64,000 bases of DNA. Source: Methanolobus sp. WCC4. GTDB taxonomy: Archaea; Halobacteriota; Methanosarcinia; Methanosarcinales; Methanosarcinaceae. The stretch is from contig NZ_CP150629.1 in NCBI RefSeq assembly GCF_038022665.1, forward strand, positions 2,400,480 to 2,464,479, written 5' to 3'. The first letter of the stretch is position 1; every line of letters starts with the position of its first letter. The notes beneath the pieces are model-generated. The model saw only the letters and a program-made list of their open reading frames with translations. It was not told where the DNA came from and did not search any database. Both the position numbers and the translations under genes were made by a program. Shown here piece after piece: positions 50,164-59,286 of the stretch.

Positions 50164-50994
50164 ATGCACATTGAACATGCTAACAAAACTAGATTAAAAA
50201 ATAATACAAAAGGACAGATAGGGATAGGGACCCTTATCATTTTCATTGCAATGGTACTTGTAGCAGCCGTTGCTGCCTCTGTCCTGATACAGACATCCGG
50301 AGTACTCCAACAGAAAGCCCAGAGCACTGGAAAAGAAGCAACAAAAGAGGTTTCATCTAACCTTATGGTCCAGAAGATCGAAGGATATAGAGCAAAGAAC
50401 AGTGCCAGCGATATGGCAGAAACACTCGACCTGCTGAAGATCACTATAGGATTGAACGCTGCCAGCGAACCGGTAGACCTCAAAGAAGTTGTCATAAGTA
50501 TCACAGATGGGTTCAGAACGAATAATCTGATATACGCAGGGAACACGAATAGCAGGGCACCAACGCCCGGCGTGGCAGGAAACATGTCAGGATTTAGTGA
50601 TAGTCCGGCAATAAATCTGGAAAAGGCCCTTACTGAGAACTCTACACTGGGCAACCCCGGAGCGAATGTGACATACGTGAACTCCCAGACATATTTCACT
50701 GTTGAAAAGATAAGAGACGAAGACGATTCGTTTTCCCAGTCACAACCAGTACTTACTACTGGTGATTTTGTTGTGGTCTACGTACCTACAGTATCCCAGT
50801 CATCTGTAGACGCCGGATACACCACCCTGAAAACGATCAACGTTTCATCCACACTGAAATCCTCTGGCCTGAACCTTGAACCCAGGGCTACCGTGAACAT
50901 AGTAGTGACACCTGAAACAGGAGCATCATCATACGCAGACTTCATTCTGCCCACTACATTCGGAAGCTATGAAATGGTACAACTGTACCCATGA
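50164..50994 (+). CDS. flaB: Archaellin (flagellin FlaB/ArlB)
   Basis: 276 residues with a class III (prepilin-type) signal peptide, KGQ-IGIGTLIIFIAMVLVAAV, which is cut by FlaK/PibD before assembly. The rest is a typical archaellin: N-terminal helix, variable serine-rich centre (GNPGANVTYVNSQTYF, with N-glycosylation sequons), and C-terminal GTYEMVQLYP-like ending here read as GSYEMVQLYP. ATG 50164 has GGTGA 6 nt upstream. No other archaellum genes flank it, so the fla operon is elsewhere or the gene is an orphan. Confidence 0.9.
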   Translation: MHIEHANKTRLKNNTKGQIGIGTLIIFIAMVLVAAVAASVLIQTSGVLQQKAQSTGKEATKEVSSNLMVQKIEGYRAKNSASDMAETLDLLKITIGLNAASEPVDLKEVVISITDGFRTNNLIYAGNTNSRAPTPGVAGNMSGFSDSPAINLEKALTENSTLGNPGANVTYVNSQTYFTVEKIRDEDDSFSQSQPVLTTGDFVVVYVPTVSQSSVDAGYTTLKTINVSSTLKSSGLNLEPRATVNIVVTPETGASSYADFILPTTFGSYEMVQLYP

Positions 50995-51176
50995 CAGGAC
51001 AAAAGAACGAATCATACCAGTGACTTTTAACTTTTCTTTTTTACTCTCGACCTGAACAGGACAAAATTGGATATTTAAGTCTATAGGCCTGCCTATGTAA
51101 TTTCAGAATTCAGATAGGGAACAAACAATTACACGAACATGCAACACTGTCCTTGCAGTTCCGGCAAAAAAGTAAG

Positions 51177-51248
51177 TGGACTGGTCGGGAATTGAACCCG
51201 AGGCCTCTACCATGCCAAGGTAGCGATCTTCCCCTGATCTACCAGCCC
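51177..51248 (-). tRNA. tRNA-Ala (GGC)
   Basis: A 72-nt cloverleaf on the minus strand: acceptor GGGCTGG/CCAGTCC (one G-U pair), anticodon stem CTACC/GGTAG around TTGGCAT (anticodon GGC), T arm TCGGG-TTCGAAT-CCCGA. The 3' CCA is not encoded. Confidence 0.95.
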
Positions 51249-51428
51249 GGAATATCAAGTCATACAGAACATTATCAAACATAAACCTATCGCTGCAAGC
51301 CAATGAGCAAAGAAGACATATTAAATAAATTAATCCAAAAACCAGCTTCCGAGCGAAACGTTAAAGTATCTGTATGCGTATTTGGAGTGTCGCGTGATGA
51401 AGAGCATCATGCGAGACACAAGCAATGT

Positions 51429-51505
51429 GGGCCCGTAGCTTAGCTAGGTGGAGCGCACGGCTGATAACCGTGAGGCCCTGAGTTCGAATCTCAGCGGGCC
51501 CACCA
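51429..51505 (+). tRNA. tRNA-Ile (GAT)
   Basis: Cloverleaf with acceptor GGGCCCG/CGGGCCC, anticodon stem CACGG/CCGTG around CTGATAA (anticodon GAT), and T arm CTGAG-TTCGAAT-CTCAG. Discriminator A is at 51502 and an encoded CCA follows (51503-51505). Confidence 0.95.
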
Positions 51506-51993
51506 TCATACATCTTATACTATTTTTCTTGCAATATCAATACGAACTAAATGCAATTTATTTTATCTATGTGATCTGGAGTATTTATTAGTACTTGACT
51601 TGAGAGATCCTTCCAGGCCAATTATATTTCAGCTCATCCCCGAGGTCCAGACAACATCATTCGTAAAGACCACACCTTTTTGGAGAACGTTACATTGGAT
51701 TATAAAGATCCATAATCAATGATCTGCGCTTTTCTTTCATCCTTTTAAATTTAAATTCAGCTAAAAGTATATTATCAAAAATAGATGTTGTTGACTTTCT
51801 ATTATAATATAAAGAATATTAATATATAATAAATTACAATAATAGTAATTAGAATTCATAGCAATGATCCCGGATACATGTACAGGACATATCGCATCAA
51901 CAAGTATCTTGTGATGAGAATACCTGTAAACAGACATATCCTAAAAACGAAGGATCAAAACACACAAAGTGCATATTAATCTGGTGATTTTGG
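51506..51993. other. Gene-free interval
   Basis: 488 nt between tRNA-Ile and the HTH gene. A dense A/T block (about 51811-51845, including TTAATATATAATAAATTA) could hold the promoter of the HTH gene, giving a leader of about 150 nt. No gene or clear structure is visible. Confidence 0.45.
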
Positions 51994-52368
51994 ATGAGAG
52001 AGAAAAAACCTAGTGGCATGAACGAAAAAGAGTATGAGATTGTAGAGCTATTAAGGAAATTGGACATAAACCGACCTGTAGCTTTAACCCTTGCCTGCCT
52101 CTCATGCGGAGACGAGATCACATCCCGCGACATAGAGAGAAATTCAAGCCTCAGACAACCCGAGGTCAGCATTGCAATGAGATACCTCAAAGAAAATGAG
52201 TGGGTAGACATCAGGGAAGTGAAGAAGACAGAAGGTAAAGGAAGACCTGTAAAACTATACAGGCTTATAACCCCACTGGACGAGATAGTCCAGAGCATTG
52301 AGCAAAGGATCCTGCTGGAAAGCAGTTATGTGCTCAATAATATTGAGAAACTAAAGCGACTCGCATAG
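51994..52368 (+). CDS. Winged-helix transcriptional regulator
   Basis: 124 residues. A helix-turn-helix is visible in ITSRDIERNSSLRQPEVSIAMRYL, followed by a wing with basic turns (KTEGKGRPVKLYRL). The C-terminal third is helical and could dimerise. The two-cysteine LACLSCGDE segment may bind metal. GGTGAT lies about 7 nt before ATG 51994. It resembles regulators of the EarA type that control archaellum genes, and an archaellin gene lies 1 kb upstream, but identity is not claimed. Confidence 0.75.
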   Translation: MREKKPSGMNEKEYEIVELLRKLDINRPVALTLACLSCGDEITSRDIERNSSLRQPEVSIAMRYLKENEWVDIREVKKTEGKGRPVKLYRLITPLDEIVQSIEQRILLESSYVLNNIEKLKRLA

Positions 52369-52389
52369 ACGAAGCTTTTTCTTTTTTCC

Positions 52390-52417
52390 TGCTGCCTCTG
52401 GCAGCAAAAAACCTTTT
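52390..52417 (+). terminator. Hairpin terminator downstream of the HTH gene
   Basis: TGCTGCC (52390-52396) pairs with GGCAGCA (52400-52406) around TCT, then a T-run (CTTTTTT) follows at about 52411-52418. It lies about 20 nt after the stop at 52368. Confidence 0.6.
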
Positions 52418-52526
52418 TTACAGGGAACTTTATACTCAATAGTAAGTAATTTTCCTATCGAAGATTTTAAGTTAAAAAGGGATATTTAACAATCCCGATC
52501 CCCATTACACTAACGGAGTTAATCTT

Positions 52527-53768
52527 TTGAGTACTATAAGCGAAAAAATATTCAGCCGTGCTTCAGGAAAAGAAGTAAAGGCAAATGATTTTGTGATCGC
52601 AGATGTTGATTTTGCCATGGCACATGATGGCACAAGTGTCCTTGCAGTCAAAGCCTTCAAAGAGATGGAAGAAGAAAAGGTCTGGAACCCGGAGAGAATA
52701 GTCATACCTTTCGATCACCTCACACCTGCAAATACTGACACCACCGCCGGACTACAGAGCGAGATACGTGAGTGGATCAGGGACCAGGGCATCAAGAACT
52801 TCTATGATGTCGGAGAAGGGATCTGCCACCAATTACTTCCTGAGAATGGATTCGCCCTGCCTGGTAAACTCATAGTCGGAGCCGACTCGCATTCATGCAC
52901 CTATGGAGCTTTTGGGGCATTCGGCACCGGAGTAGGAGCCACTGACATGGCAGAGATATTCTCATCAGGAAAACTCTGGTTCAAGGTACCTGAAAGCATA
53001 AAGATAACTGCTGAAGGAAAACTGAACGATGGGGTCTATGCAAAGGACCTGATCCTTAAAATGATAGGCACACTCGGAATTGCTGGTGCAACCTATAAGG
53101 CTGCTGAGTTCTATGGAAGCACCATCGAATCACTTTCCATGTCCGGCAGGATGACCCTCAGTAACATGGCAATTGAGATGGGCGGTAAAGCAGGCATAGT
53201 ACCACCTGATAAGACCACATTTGACTTCCTTGAAGGCAGGGCTGCTCAGGAATACGAACCAGTCTATGCTGATGAGGATGCCATATACTCAAAAGAATAC
53301 GATTTCGATGCAACTGAACTTGAGCCTCAGATATCCATACCACACCAGGTAGATAATGTGAAGGACATATCTGATGTCAAGCCCACAAAGCTTGACCAGT
53401 CCTTCATAGGTACATGCACCAATGGAAGACTTGAAGATCTGGAAGTAGCTGCGTCCATCCTGAAAGGAGAGAAGGTCGCAATCAGGACGATAGTAGTGCC
53501 AGCATCACGTGGCGTTCTTGTTGAAGCTGTCAGGAAAGGCATAATTGAAACTCTCCTTGATGCAGGTGTTGTGGTCGGACCACCTGGCTGCGGTCCATGC
53601 CTTGGAGGACATATGGGAGTCATAGGTAAAGGCGAGTCATGCATCTCAACCGCCAACCGTAACTTCAAAGGAAGAATGGGAACCGGAGGATCCATCTATC
53701 TTGCATCTCCTGCTACAGCAGCAGCGTCTGCTCTCACCGGAGAGATCACTGACCCTCGTGAAATATAA
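52527..53768 (+). CDS. 3-isopropylmalate dehydratase or homoaconitase large subunit
   Basis: 413-residue aconitase-superfamily large subunit. Iron-sulfur ligand cysteines are in FIGTCTNGR and [14 protein letters not shown]; the active-site [13 protein letters not shown] segment is present. Without the small subunit (none nearby) leucine synthesis (LeuC) and methanogen homoaconitase (HacA, coenzyme B synthesis) cannot be separated. TTG 52527 is supported by GGAG 8 nt upstream. It is followed by a small gene on the same strand. Confidence 0.88.
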   Translation: MSTISEKIFSRASGKEVKANDFVIADVDFAMAHDGTSVLAVKAFKEMEEEKVWNPERIVIPFDHLTPANTDTTAGLQSEIREWIRDQGIKNFYDVGEGICHQLLPENGFALPGKLIVGADSHSCTYGAFGAFGTGVGATDMAEIFSSGKLWFKVPESIKITAEGKLNDGVYAKDLILKMIGTLGIAGATYKAAEFYGSTIESLSMSGRMTLSNMAIEMGGKAGIVPPDKTTFDFLEGRAAQEYEPVYADEDAIYSKEYDFDATELEPQISIPHQVDNVKDISDVKPTKLDQSFIGTCTNGRLEDLEVAASILKGEKVAIRTIVVPASRGVLVEAVRKGIIETLLDAGVVVGPPGCGPCLGGHMGVIGKGESCISTANRNFKGRMGTGGSIYLASPATAAASALTGEITDPREI

Positions 53769-53805
53769 ATGCAAGAATGAAGAACATATGAGTGGAGAAA
53801 TTAGA

Positions 53806-54009
53806 ATGGAACTTGACAAAGCAAAACTTGATCACCTCATAGGGCACTGGATAGAGCATAACGATAGCCACAGTACAAGTTTCAGTGAGTGGGCAACAAA
53901 GATAGATGATGCAGGCTACAAAGATATAGCTGAAGATATAAGGCTGGCAGCATCGAAGATGGACGAATGTTCCGAGCTGTTGAAAAAGGCCAGAACAAAG
54001 CTGGAGTAG
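53806..54009 (+). CDS. Small conserved helical protein
   Basis: 67 residues (ELDKAKLDHLIGHWIEHNDS). Two or three predicted helices with His-rich first helix. The family appears widely in methanogens without a known role. ATG 53806 has GGAG 8 nt upstream; ATG 53788 is an in-frame alternative. It follows the dehydratase gene closely. Confidence 0.6.
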   Translation: MELDKAKLDHLIGHWIEHNDSHSTSFSEWATKIDDAGYKDIAEDIRLAASKMDECSELLKKARTKLE

Positions 54010-54022
54010 TCCGGAACACACC

Positions 54023-54817
54023 ATGATCAGGCCAGTATTCAGGAAACTGAGTGGCATAATACTCATTTTTTTGTGCATTGTATTCCTTTCGGGAATGGCA
54101 ACAGCTTCCACAAGTGTTAGCATTGTTCCATCCTCACATACGGCAGGACCAGGAAAGGACCTCACATTAGAGGTCCATGTCAAGCCGGATACGGCAGTAG
54201 CAGGCTTACAGTTCGATCTGAGCTATGATAACAGACTTGTAGACATCAACAATATCAAAGAAGGAGACTTCTTTGCAAGCACCGGTTCAGCTGTGATGTT
54301 CAATCCAGGCATTATTGATGAACAGAAAGGAACCGTATCCATGATCTACAGCGCAGTCATCATGGGAGATCCGGTTTCAGATGAAGGTATCTTTTGCACG
54401 ATAGATATCACAACAGGATATAATAATGGACCATGTGAGCTCAGGATCACAGATGTTGTTCTGGGAGACGTGAATGGGAACGAATTGCCTGTTGTGACCT
54501 TTGACTCAATAATAAATATTGATGTTGCATCAGAAAATGATGAAGAAGCAGACAGCAACGACGAAGGCACCGAATTTAATATCATCCAGAAACAGGACGA
54601 AGAAGCCATTGCATCACAGGAACCGGAACAAAGTGGTACTGGTAATGAGAATTTGGAAGCGGTCTTTGCTAGCATAGATGACCCGGAAGGAGCAGGTGAC
54701 CTGAACGAGAATGAAGAAACGGAGTTCACCAGTACCGGCGCGTCAGGTGTAACAATGTTAGCTCTTGCAGTAATAGCTTTTTTTGCAATTGCATATTTCC
54801 TTGACAGGAAAAAATAA
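54023..54817 (+). CDS. Secreted cohesin-domain protein with C-terminal membrane anchor
   Basis: 264 residues. Signal peptide (1-28), a cohesin-like domain (SVSIVPSSHTAGPGKDLTLE, then VAGLQFDLSYD and VLGDVNGNELPVV) of about 150 residues, a long acidic disordered linker, and a final membrane segment with basic tail (AVIAFFAIAYFLDRKK). Cohesin domains bind dockerin partners in bacteria, and in archaea they occur on surface proteins. The layout fits a surface-anchored scaffold or adhesin. Ligand unknown. Confidence 0.8.
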   Translation: MIRPVFRKLSGIILIFLCIVFLSGMATASTSVSIVPSSHTAGPGKDLTLEVHVKPDTAVAGLQFDLSYDNRLVDINNIKEGDFFASTGSAVMFNPGIIDEQKGTVSMIYSAVIMGDPVSDEGIFCTIDITTGYNNGPCELRITDVVLGDVNGNELPVVTFDSIINIDVASENDEEADSNDEGTEFNIIQKQDEEAIASQEPEQSGTGNENLEAVFASIDDPEGAGDLNENEETEFTSTGASGVTMLALAVIAFFAIAYFLDRKK

Positions 54818-54819
54818 AG

Positions 54820-54860
54820 AGGATAATAAAAAGGGGAACATCCCCTTCGCTTTTATCCTA
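54820..54860. terminator. Bidirectional hairpin terminator
   Basis: AAGGGGA (54831-54837) pairs with TCCCCTT (54841-54847), flanked by a longer AT stem (AGGATAA with TTTTATCCT). It lies between the convergent cohesin and HMG-CoA reductase genes and would work in both directions. Confidence 0.6.
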
Positions 54861-54905
54861 AGATAAATTTGTTCTTTTTCAGAGAAAGATTAACTCTCTT
54901 ACTCC

Positions 54906-56150
54906 TTACCTTCCAAGTTCTGCATGAGCCCTTGCAAGATGGCCTGCAGCCTGTGCACCTACCAGTGAGATCTCACCTGCAAGTACGGCTGAGGCAATTA
55001 TCTCAGCGAGTTTCTTTGCATTGGAACCCGGAGGAGTGCCTGAACCGCTTACACCAAGCATCCTCAGGCAATCCAGCTGTGGACCAAGGTTGGTACCGCC
55101 TCCCACAGTACCGATCGCCATTGCAGGAAGAGTGACTGAACAATACAGGTCACCATACTGGGTGATCTCCATTGTGGTAATGGTGCTGCTACCCTCTACA
55201 ACGTGTGCAGGGTCCTGTCCACAGGCAATATACATTGCAGCTATTATGTTCGCAGCATGTGCATTGTATCCGAGGGAGCCGGCCCTTGCAGAACCAAGCA
55301 GGTTCTTGCGATAGTTTACCTCTACCATGGTCTCAGGTTTGCATTTCAGTCGTTCAGACACAAGTGATGCAGGTATTGTGACATCGGCAACGGTCGTCTT
55401 ACCCCTTCCAAGAATGTTGTTGATAGCTGCCGGTTTCTTGTCAGTGCACATATTACCTGAAAGTGACACAGGTATGGCACCAAACTCATCCTCAATCAAA
55501 CTGAGAACAGCATCTGTAGCAATAGTTACCATATTCATCCCCATAGCATCCTTGGTATCATATGAGAAACGTACATACACAGTATTACCAGTTACAAATG
55601 CCTTCACATCGATAAGTTCACCAAAGCGTGTGGTATCTGCTGCCTTGGCCTTCATGCGGGAAAGAACTGAAGGGTCGTTCAGCCAGTCAGCAAATTCCTT
55701 TGCACGGATCACATTCTCAAGCCTGAACACAGGAGCACGTGTCATTACATCCTGGAATATACGGACATTTGCACCACCTGAACGGGTAATTACAGAACAG
55801 CCCCTGTTAACACTTGCAACAAGAGCACCTTCTGTTGTGGCCAGTGGCAACTGGAAAGAATCATCTGCAAATTCACCATTCACTTTAAGAGGACCGGCCA
55901 CACCCAGAGGAACCTGAATTACACCGATCATATTCTCTATGTTCTTCTTACTTGCATTCTCAACATCTATTGAAAAGTTCTGTATGTGATCGAAATTGAA
56001 GTCAGAGCTTTCCTCAATAGCATATCGTCGTATCATGACAGCAGTTTCTTTATCGGTAAGGCTGTCAAGTTTGTGAAAAGATATCTCGCCGGAGATAACA
56101 CCCTCTAGCAACTCTTTTTTTTCCCTGTTAAGTTCAGTTCTTGATGTCAT
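54906..56150 (-). CDS. hmgA: Hydroxymethylglutaryl-CoA reductase
   Basis: 414 residues. Reduces HMG-CoA to mevalonate with NADPH, the step that supplies isoprenoid chains for archaeal lipids. Motifs of the family are VPLGVAGPL, TTEGALVASVNRGC, DKKPAAIN, GTVGGGTNLGPQ and, near the end, the catalytic His in GHLARAHAE. ATG 56150 is preferred because AGGG lies 8 nt upstream; an ATG at 56156 overlaps it. The longer frame to 56243 has no support. Confidence 0.95.
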   Translation of the reverse strand: MTSRTELNREKKELLEGVISGEISFHKLDSLTDKETAVMIRRYAIEESSDFNFDHIQNFSIDVENASKKNIENMIGVIQVPLGVAGPLKVNGEFADDSFQLPLATTEGALVASVNRGCSVITRSGGANVRIFQDVMTRAPVFRLENVIRAKEFADWLNDPSVLSRMKAKAADTTRFGELIDVKAFVTGNTVYVRFSYDTKDAMGMNMVTIATDAVLSLIEDEFGAIPVSLSGNMCTDKKPAAINNILGRGKTTVADVTIPASLVSERLKCKPETMVEVNYRKNLLGSARAGSLGYNAHAANIIAAMYIACGQDPAHVVEGSSTITTMEITQYGDLYCSVTLPAMAIGTVGGGTNLGPQLDCLRMLGVSGSGTPPGSNAKKLAEIIASAVLAGEISLVGAQAAGHLARAHAELGR

Positions 56151-56446
56151 GTTCATATCCCTCTGTAAGATCGGTAAAACAGCAAAGCAGATAGTATCTT
56201 TTTTATAAGTACGGACTTGGTCACAATGATACAAATAGTTCACGCCTATTTGTTTTCAGCATGCTGAGATAGAAAATGAGCGGTCGATAAAATAAAATAC
56301 GTGCTTTTTTATATTAGGATAACATAATAAACAATATTCTAAAAAGTACAAGTATCATATACTTTTTAATGAAAGCAGATACTAATAATATATGATCACT
56401 AAGTTTGGGAATATAATTTAATTTAAAACATTTAAGGTGGTTTAAA

Positions 56447-57175
56447 ATGACAGGTGCTGACCCATCAGAGAGAGTGAATACCGGGATATCCGGACTGGAT
56501 GAAATGTTGCGCGGAGGATTCTTCAAAGGAACTGCAAATGTCGTGTCAGGAAAATCTGGTACTGGTAAAACGATATTTGGAACACAGTTCATAGCTGAAG
56601 GAGCAAAGAACGGTGAAAAGGTAATGTGCATCATCACCTCAGAAGAATCAAAATCAATTGTCAGAGAGATGAAAACATCCTTTGGCCTGGACCTTGAGGA
56701 ATATGTCGAACAGGGATTACTCACCTTTGTAGATATTACAGACCCAAGCCTTCGCCTTCAGAAGAGTGTCGAGATCGCACCATCCGAACTTATCAAAAGC
56801 TTTAAGAAACTGGTGGAAAGCAAGATAGAGGATATACAGCCAACACGTATCTTCATCGATTCAATAGAAGCCCTCTTCCTTGCAATAGAATCAAATTACA
56901 AACTAAGAACACTGATAGATGATGTTTTCAGCGTGTTCCGCAAGCATGACGTGACATCCGTAATAACCGTAGGGGCAATGTTCGGACTGGACGAGATGGT
57001 AGAATATGGTGCTGACTCCGTCATTAAGCTGGACCGTATAATCGCAGGTAACAACCTTCAGCGTTCCATCTATATTATGAAGATGAGAGGATCAGGCACA
57101 ATAAATGAGGTAAGGGTCCTTAACATATCAGATAATGGTATGTCTGTGCTTGCGCAGTCACCATACCTCGATTAA
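56447..57175 (+). CDS. KaiC-like RecA-superfamily ATPase
   Basis: 242 residues comprising one KaiC/RAD55-type domain: Walker A GKSGTGKT (35-42), a catalytic Glu pair region (TSEESKSI) and Walker B RIFIDSIEAL. Archaeal single-domain KaiC-like proteins are often signalling or gene-regulation ATPases, unlike cyanobacterial clock KaiC. GGTGG precedes ATG 56447. A hairpin terminator lies between it and the next convergent gene. Confidence 0.8.
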   Translation: MTGADPSERVNTGISGLDEMLRGGFFKGTANVVSGKSGTGKTIFGTQFIAEGAKNGEKVMCIITSEESKSIVREMKTSFGLDLEEYVEQGLLTFVDITDPSLRLQKSVEIAPSELIKSFKKLVESKIEDIQPTRIFIDSIEALFLAIESNYKLRTLIDDVFSVFRKHDVTSVITVGAMFGLDEMVEYGADSVIKLDRIIAGNNLQRSIYIMKMRGSGTINEVRVLNISDNGMSVLAQSPYLD

Positions 57176-57177
57176 GT

Positions 57178-57208
57178 AGTGGCATCAAAAGCCACTCACA
57201 TTACTTTT
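57178..57208. terminator. Hairpin between convergent genes
   Basis: AGTGGC (57178-57183) pairs with GCCACT (57191-57196) around ATCAAAA, with a short T-run (ACTTTTTAA) after it. Confidence 0.45.
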
Positions 57209-57219
57209 TAATACATTTC

Positions 57220-57906
57220 TCAGAAAAGATACCAGTCATTATCGTTGGTATTATTCTGTTCATCTTCGCTCCTGATATCATTCTTCAGACCTTTTCCTGA
57301 AATGTCTGCAATTGCATCGGAAAAGTCACGAAGATAGCTGGTTTGATTCAGGCTCCCATAGATGAACTTCTTTCCTGGCTGGACCTGTGAATTGATGGTC
57401 CCTTCTTTGGGCACAATGGTCACATCAACACCTGACATCTCAACCGCCAGTTCCATTGCTTTCCTGAAGTCACCAATGCAGTAAGCGATACGATGCTTGT
57501 AGTTATCCCGGGTCTTCCTTAGATACTCCGCAAGACGTTGACTTTCCATTTTAATGAAATCACGTTTTACCTTTGCCACATTGCATTTACCAAGCATGAA
57601 CTGATAGTCCATGAAAGGGTATTCGGTATCTAACTCCCTCGGAGTTATCCCACATGTTCCAAAGACCACCACATGAACCTCTTCAGGTCCAAGGATCCCG
57701 AAGATAACTTTATCGAATATCTTGTGTGAAGGACTTTCATGGTATGGTTTTTTCTTGGCACACGGGACAAAGATACAGACATCTCTGACCGGAGCCTCAT
57801 ATTCACTCAGTACCCACTCGTTTGCACGTATCATATCAGGGTGATAGATAACTTCATCCGTATCCAGAGGGAGATCGGACCTTTCGTCTTCAGGTATTAT
57901 TGTCAA
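57220..57906 (-). CDS. DUF5591 protein related to archaeosine synthase (ArcS/TGT catalytic region)
   Basis: 228 residues of the domain found at the start of archaeosine synthase alpha: VPCAKKKPYHESPSHKIF and FGTCGITPRELDTEYPF fit the conserved PC...PY...SH pattern. Archaeosine synthase acts on preQ0 in the D-loop of tRNA. Here it is a stand-alone domain without a PUA, so it may be a partial, paralogous enzyme. It opens divergently from the TrmB-like gene. Confidence 0.65.
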   Translation of the reverse strand: MTIIPEDERSDLPLDTDEVIYHPDMIRANEWVLSEYEAPVRDVCIFVPCAKKKPYHESPSHKIFDKVIFGILGPEEVHVVVFGTCGITPRELDTEYPFMDYQFMLGKCNVAKVKRDFIKMESQRLAEYLRKTRDNYKHRIAYCIGDFRKAMELAVEMSGVDVTIVPKEGTINSQVQPGKKFIYGSLNQTSYLRDFSDAIADISGKGLKNDIRSEDEQNNTNDNDWYLF

Positions 57907-58014
57907 GGAAGGGGAGATTCTGGCAAACTATATATATAATTGACGCAATCTTTATTCGGTTTTGTGTAAATTGCACAAAAAGCAAGTAAACCTATTCTAT
58001 GGATCGTGAGTAAA

Positions 58015-58386
58015 ATGGCAAGTTCTATACCTGAAATGCTAAGAGCCGAATGTAAATGCGAAGATATGGCGAAATGTGTGCTTGGGCTTAAAGAACTTGA
58101 TATAAATACATACAAGACATTGCTCGAACATGGTGCAATGACCGCAGAGAGACTTGGAGAACTCCTTGGAAGAGAGCGCAGTACAGCATACCGCTCATTG
58201 CAGAACCTCATTGCCGCAGGTCTTGTGTACAGGGAAACAAAGTCCATATCCATTGGCGGATACTATTATGAATACGTGGCAATAGAACCCACCGTGGTCA
58301 AAGAGATGATCAGGAAGACAATAGACCAGTGGTATCAGAAGATGAACGACCTTATTGAGAACTTCGATAAGGAACTTATTGTCTGA
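58015..58386 (+). CDS. TrmB-like winged-helix regulator
   Basis: 123 residues. The helix-turn-helix matches the TrmB pattern (TYKTLLEHGAMTAERLGELL, then RSTAYRSLQNLIAAGLV), and the N-terminal cysteines (ECKCEDMAKC) could bind metal or a cluster. No C-terminal sugar-binding domain is present. GTGAG lies 4-5 nt before ATG 58015. Targets unknown. Confidence 0.75.
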   Translation: MASSIPEMLRAECKCEDMAKCVLGLKELDINTYKTLLEHGAMTAERLGELLGRERSTAYRSLQNLIAAGLVYRETKSISIGGYYYEYVAIEPTVVKEMIRKTIDQWYQKMNDLIENFDKELIV

Positions 58387-58590
58387 AACCTGTTTTATTG
58401 TAGGGACTTTCCACCCACCCGCATATCATCATTTGCATTATTATTCTAACTAATAGTATATTTATTGTATAGCAACCTCTTGTTTACATATGAGACAATT
58501 GACCCTGTCCTTGAAGTAAAGTATTTCAAGAAACGAATAACAAGTAGCATTGAATACAGTAAACATACCACTGAAAATGGAGTTAATAAA

Positions 58591-58890
58591 ATGGAAGGAC
58601 ACCCACTAGGCATAATTCAGGAAAAGGACAGTGAATTCTTCGACATCATAGAAGGAGCACGTGAGAACGCACTTTCAGAGGGCAGTATACCACTGAAATA
58701 CAAATTCCTCATAGCCATGGCACTTGATGCAGACCATGGAGCTGTGGATGGAGTTAAAGTACTTGCCCTGCAGGCAATGGAAGCAGGTGCTACAAAGAAA
58801 GAGATAATGGAAGCTGTGCGTATCGCTAACTTCATAGGAGGCATTGGAAGCGCTTACACCGCAGCCAACGGACTCAGGGAAATACTCTAA
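58591..58890 (+). CDS. Carboxymuconolactone decarboxylase-fold protein without the AhpD cysteines
   Basis: 99 residues of the CMD/AhpD-like family (PLKYKFLIAMALDADHGAVD, GATKKEIMEAVRIANFIGG). AhpD-type members use a CxxC next to His; here the region reads DADHGAVD and no cysteine is present in the protein, so peroxidase chemistry is excluded. ATG 58591 has GGAG 8 nt upstream, so the longer frame from 58465 is not used. Confidence 0.75.
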   Translation: MEGHPLGIIQEKDSEFFDIIEGARENALSEGSIPLKYKFLIAMALDADHGAVDGVKVLALQAMEAGATKKEIMEAVRIANFIGGIGSAYTAANGLREIL

Positions 58891-59286
58891 ATAGTCTCCC
58901 GACAAATTCCTTATTTTCCATTTCTTTTTTGGATCGAAAACTGTTGATGCAAAGAAACGCTCAACACACTGGTCTTTAGAATATCATACAAATATTACAG
59001 GCATATTAACCTGATATTAAACATATGCTTTAGTCATAAATACCCATTATGATAAGATCATACATGGAATACTAAACGTAGCTGCCATAGACCTCCATAA
59101 TAGAAAGTTCCACATAATTCAACAACCCCAATGATGCGAAGAAAAAAAAAAAAACATGAATAACTATACTTCAGATCAAGACAAAAACTTCACTTGCATA
59201 ACATATACATAAATAAATATAATATATAATGTTTATTTAGAATTATGTACTATATAATATACATATCGTATAATACTAAGGTCGGT
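58891..59286. other. Gene-free interval
   Basis: 396 nt between convergent genes, AT-rich, with a 13-A run at 59142-59154. I see no gene, RNA or strong hairpin. Confidence 0.45.

Noticed and set aside
56447-57175. A circadian-clock role for the KaiC-like gene
   Set aside because: It has one domain and no kaiA or kaiB neighbour; single-domain archaeal KaiC-like proteins are common without a clock.
59142-59154. 13-A run as a possible regulatory tract
   Set aside because: It lies in a convergent AT-rich interval with no gene depending on it; ordinary homopolymer.
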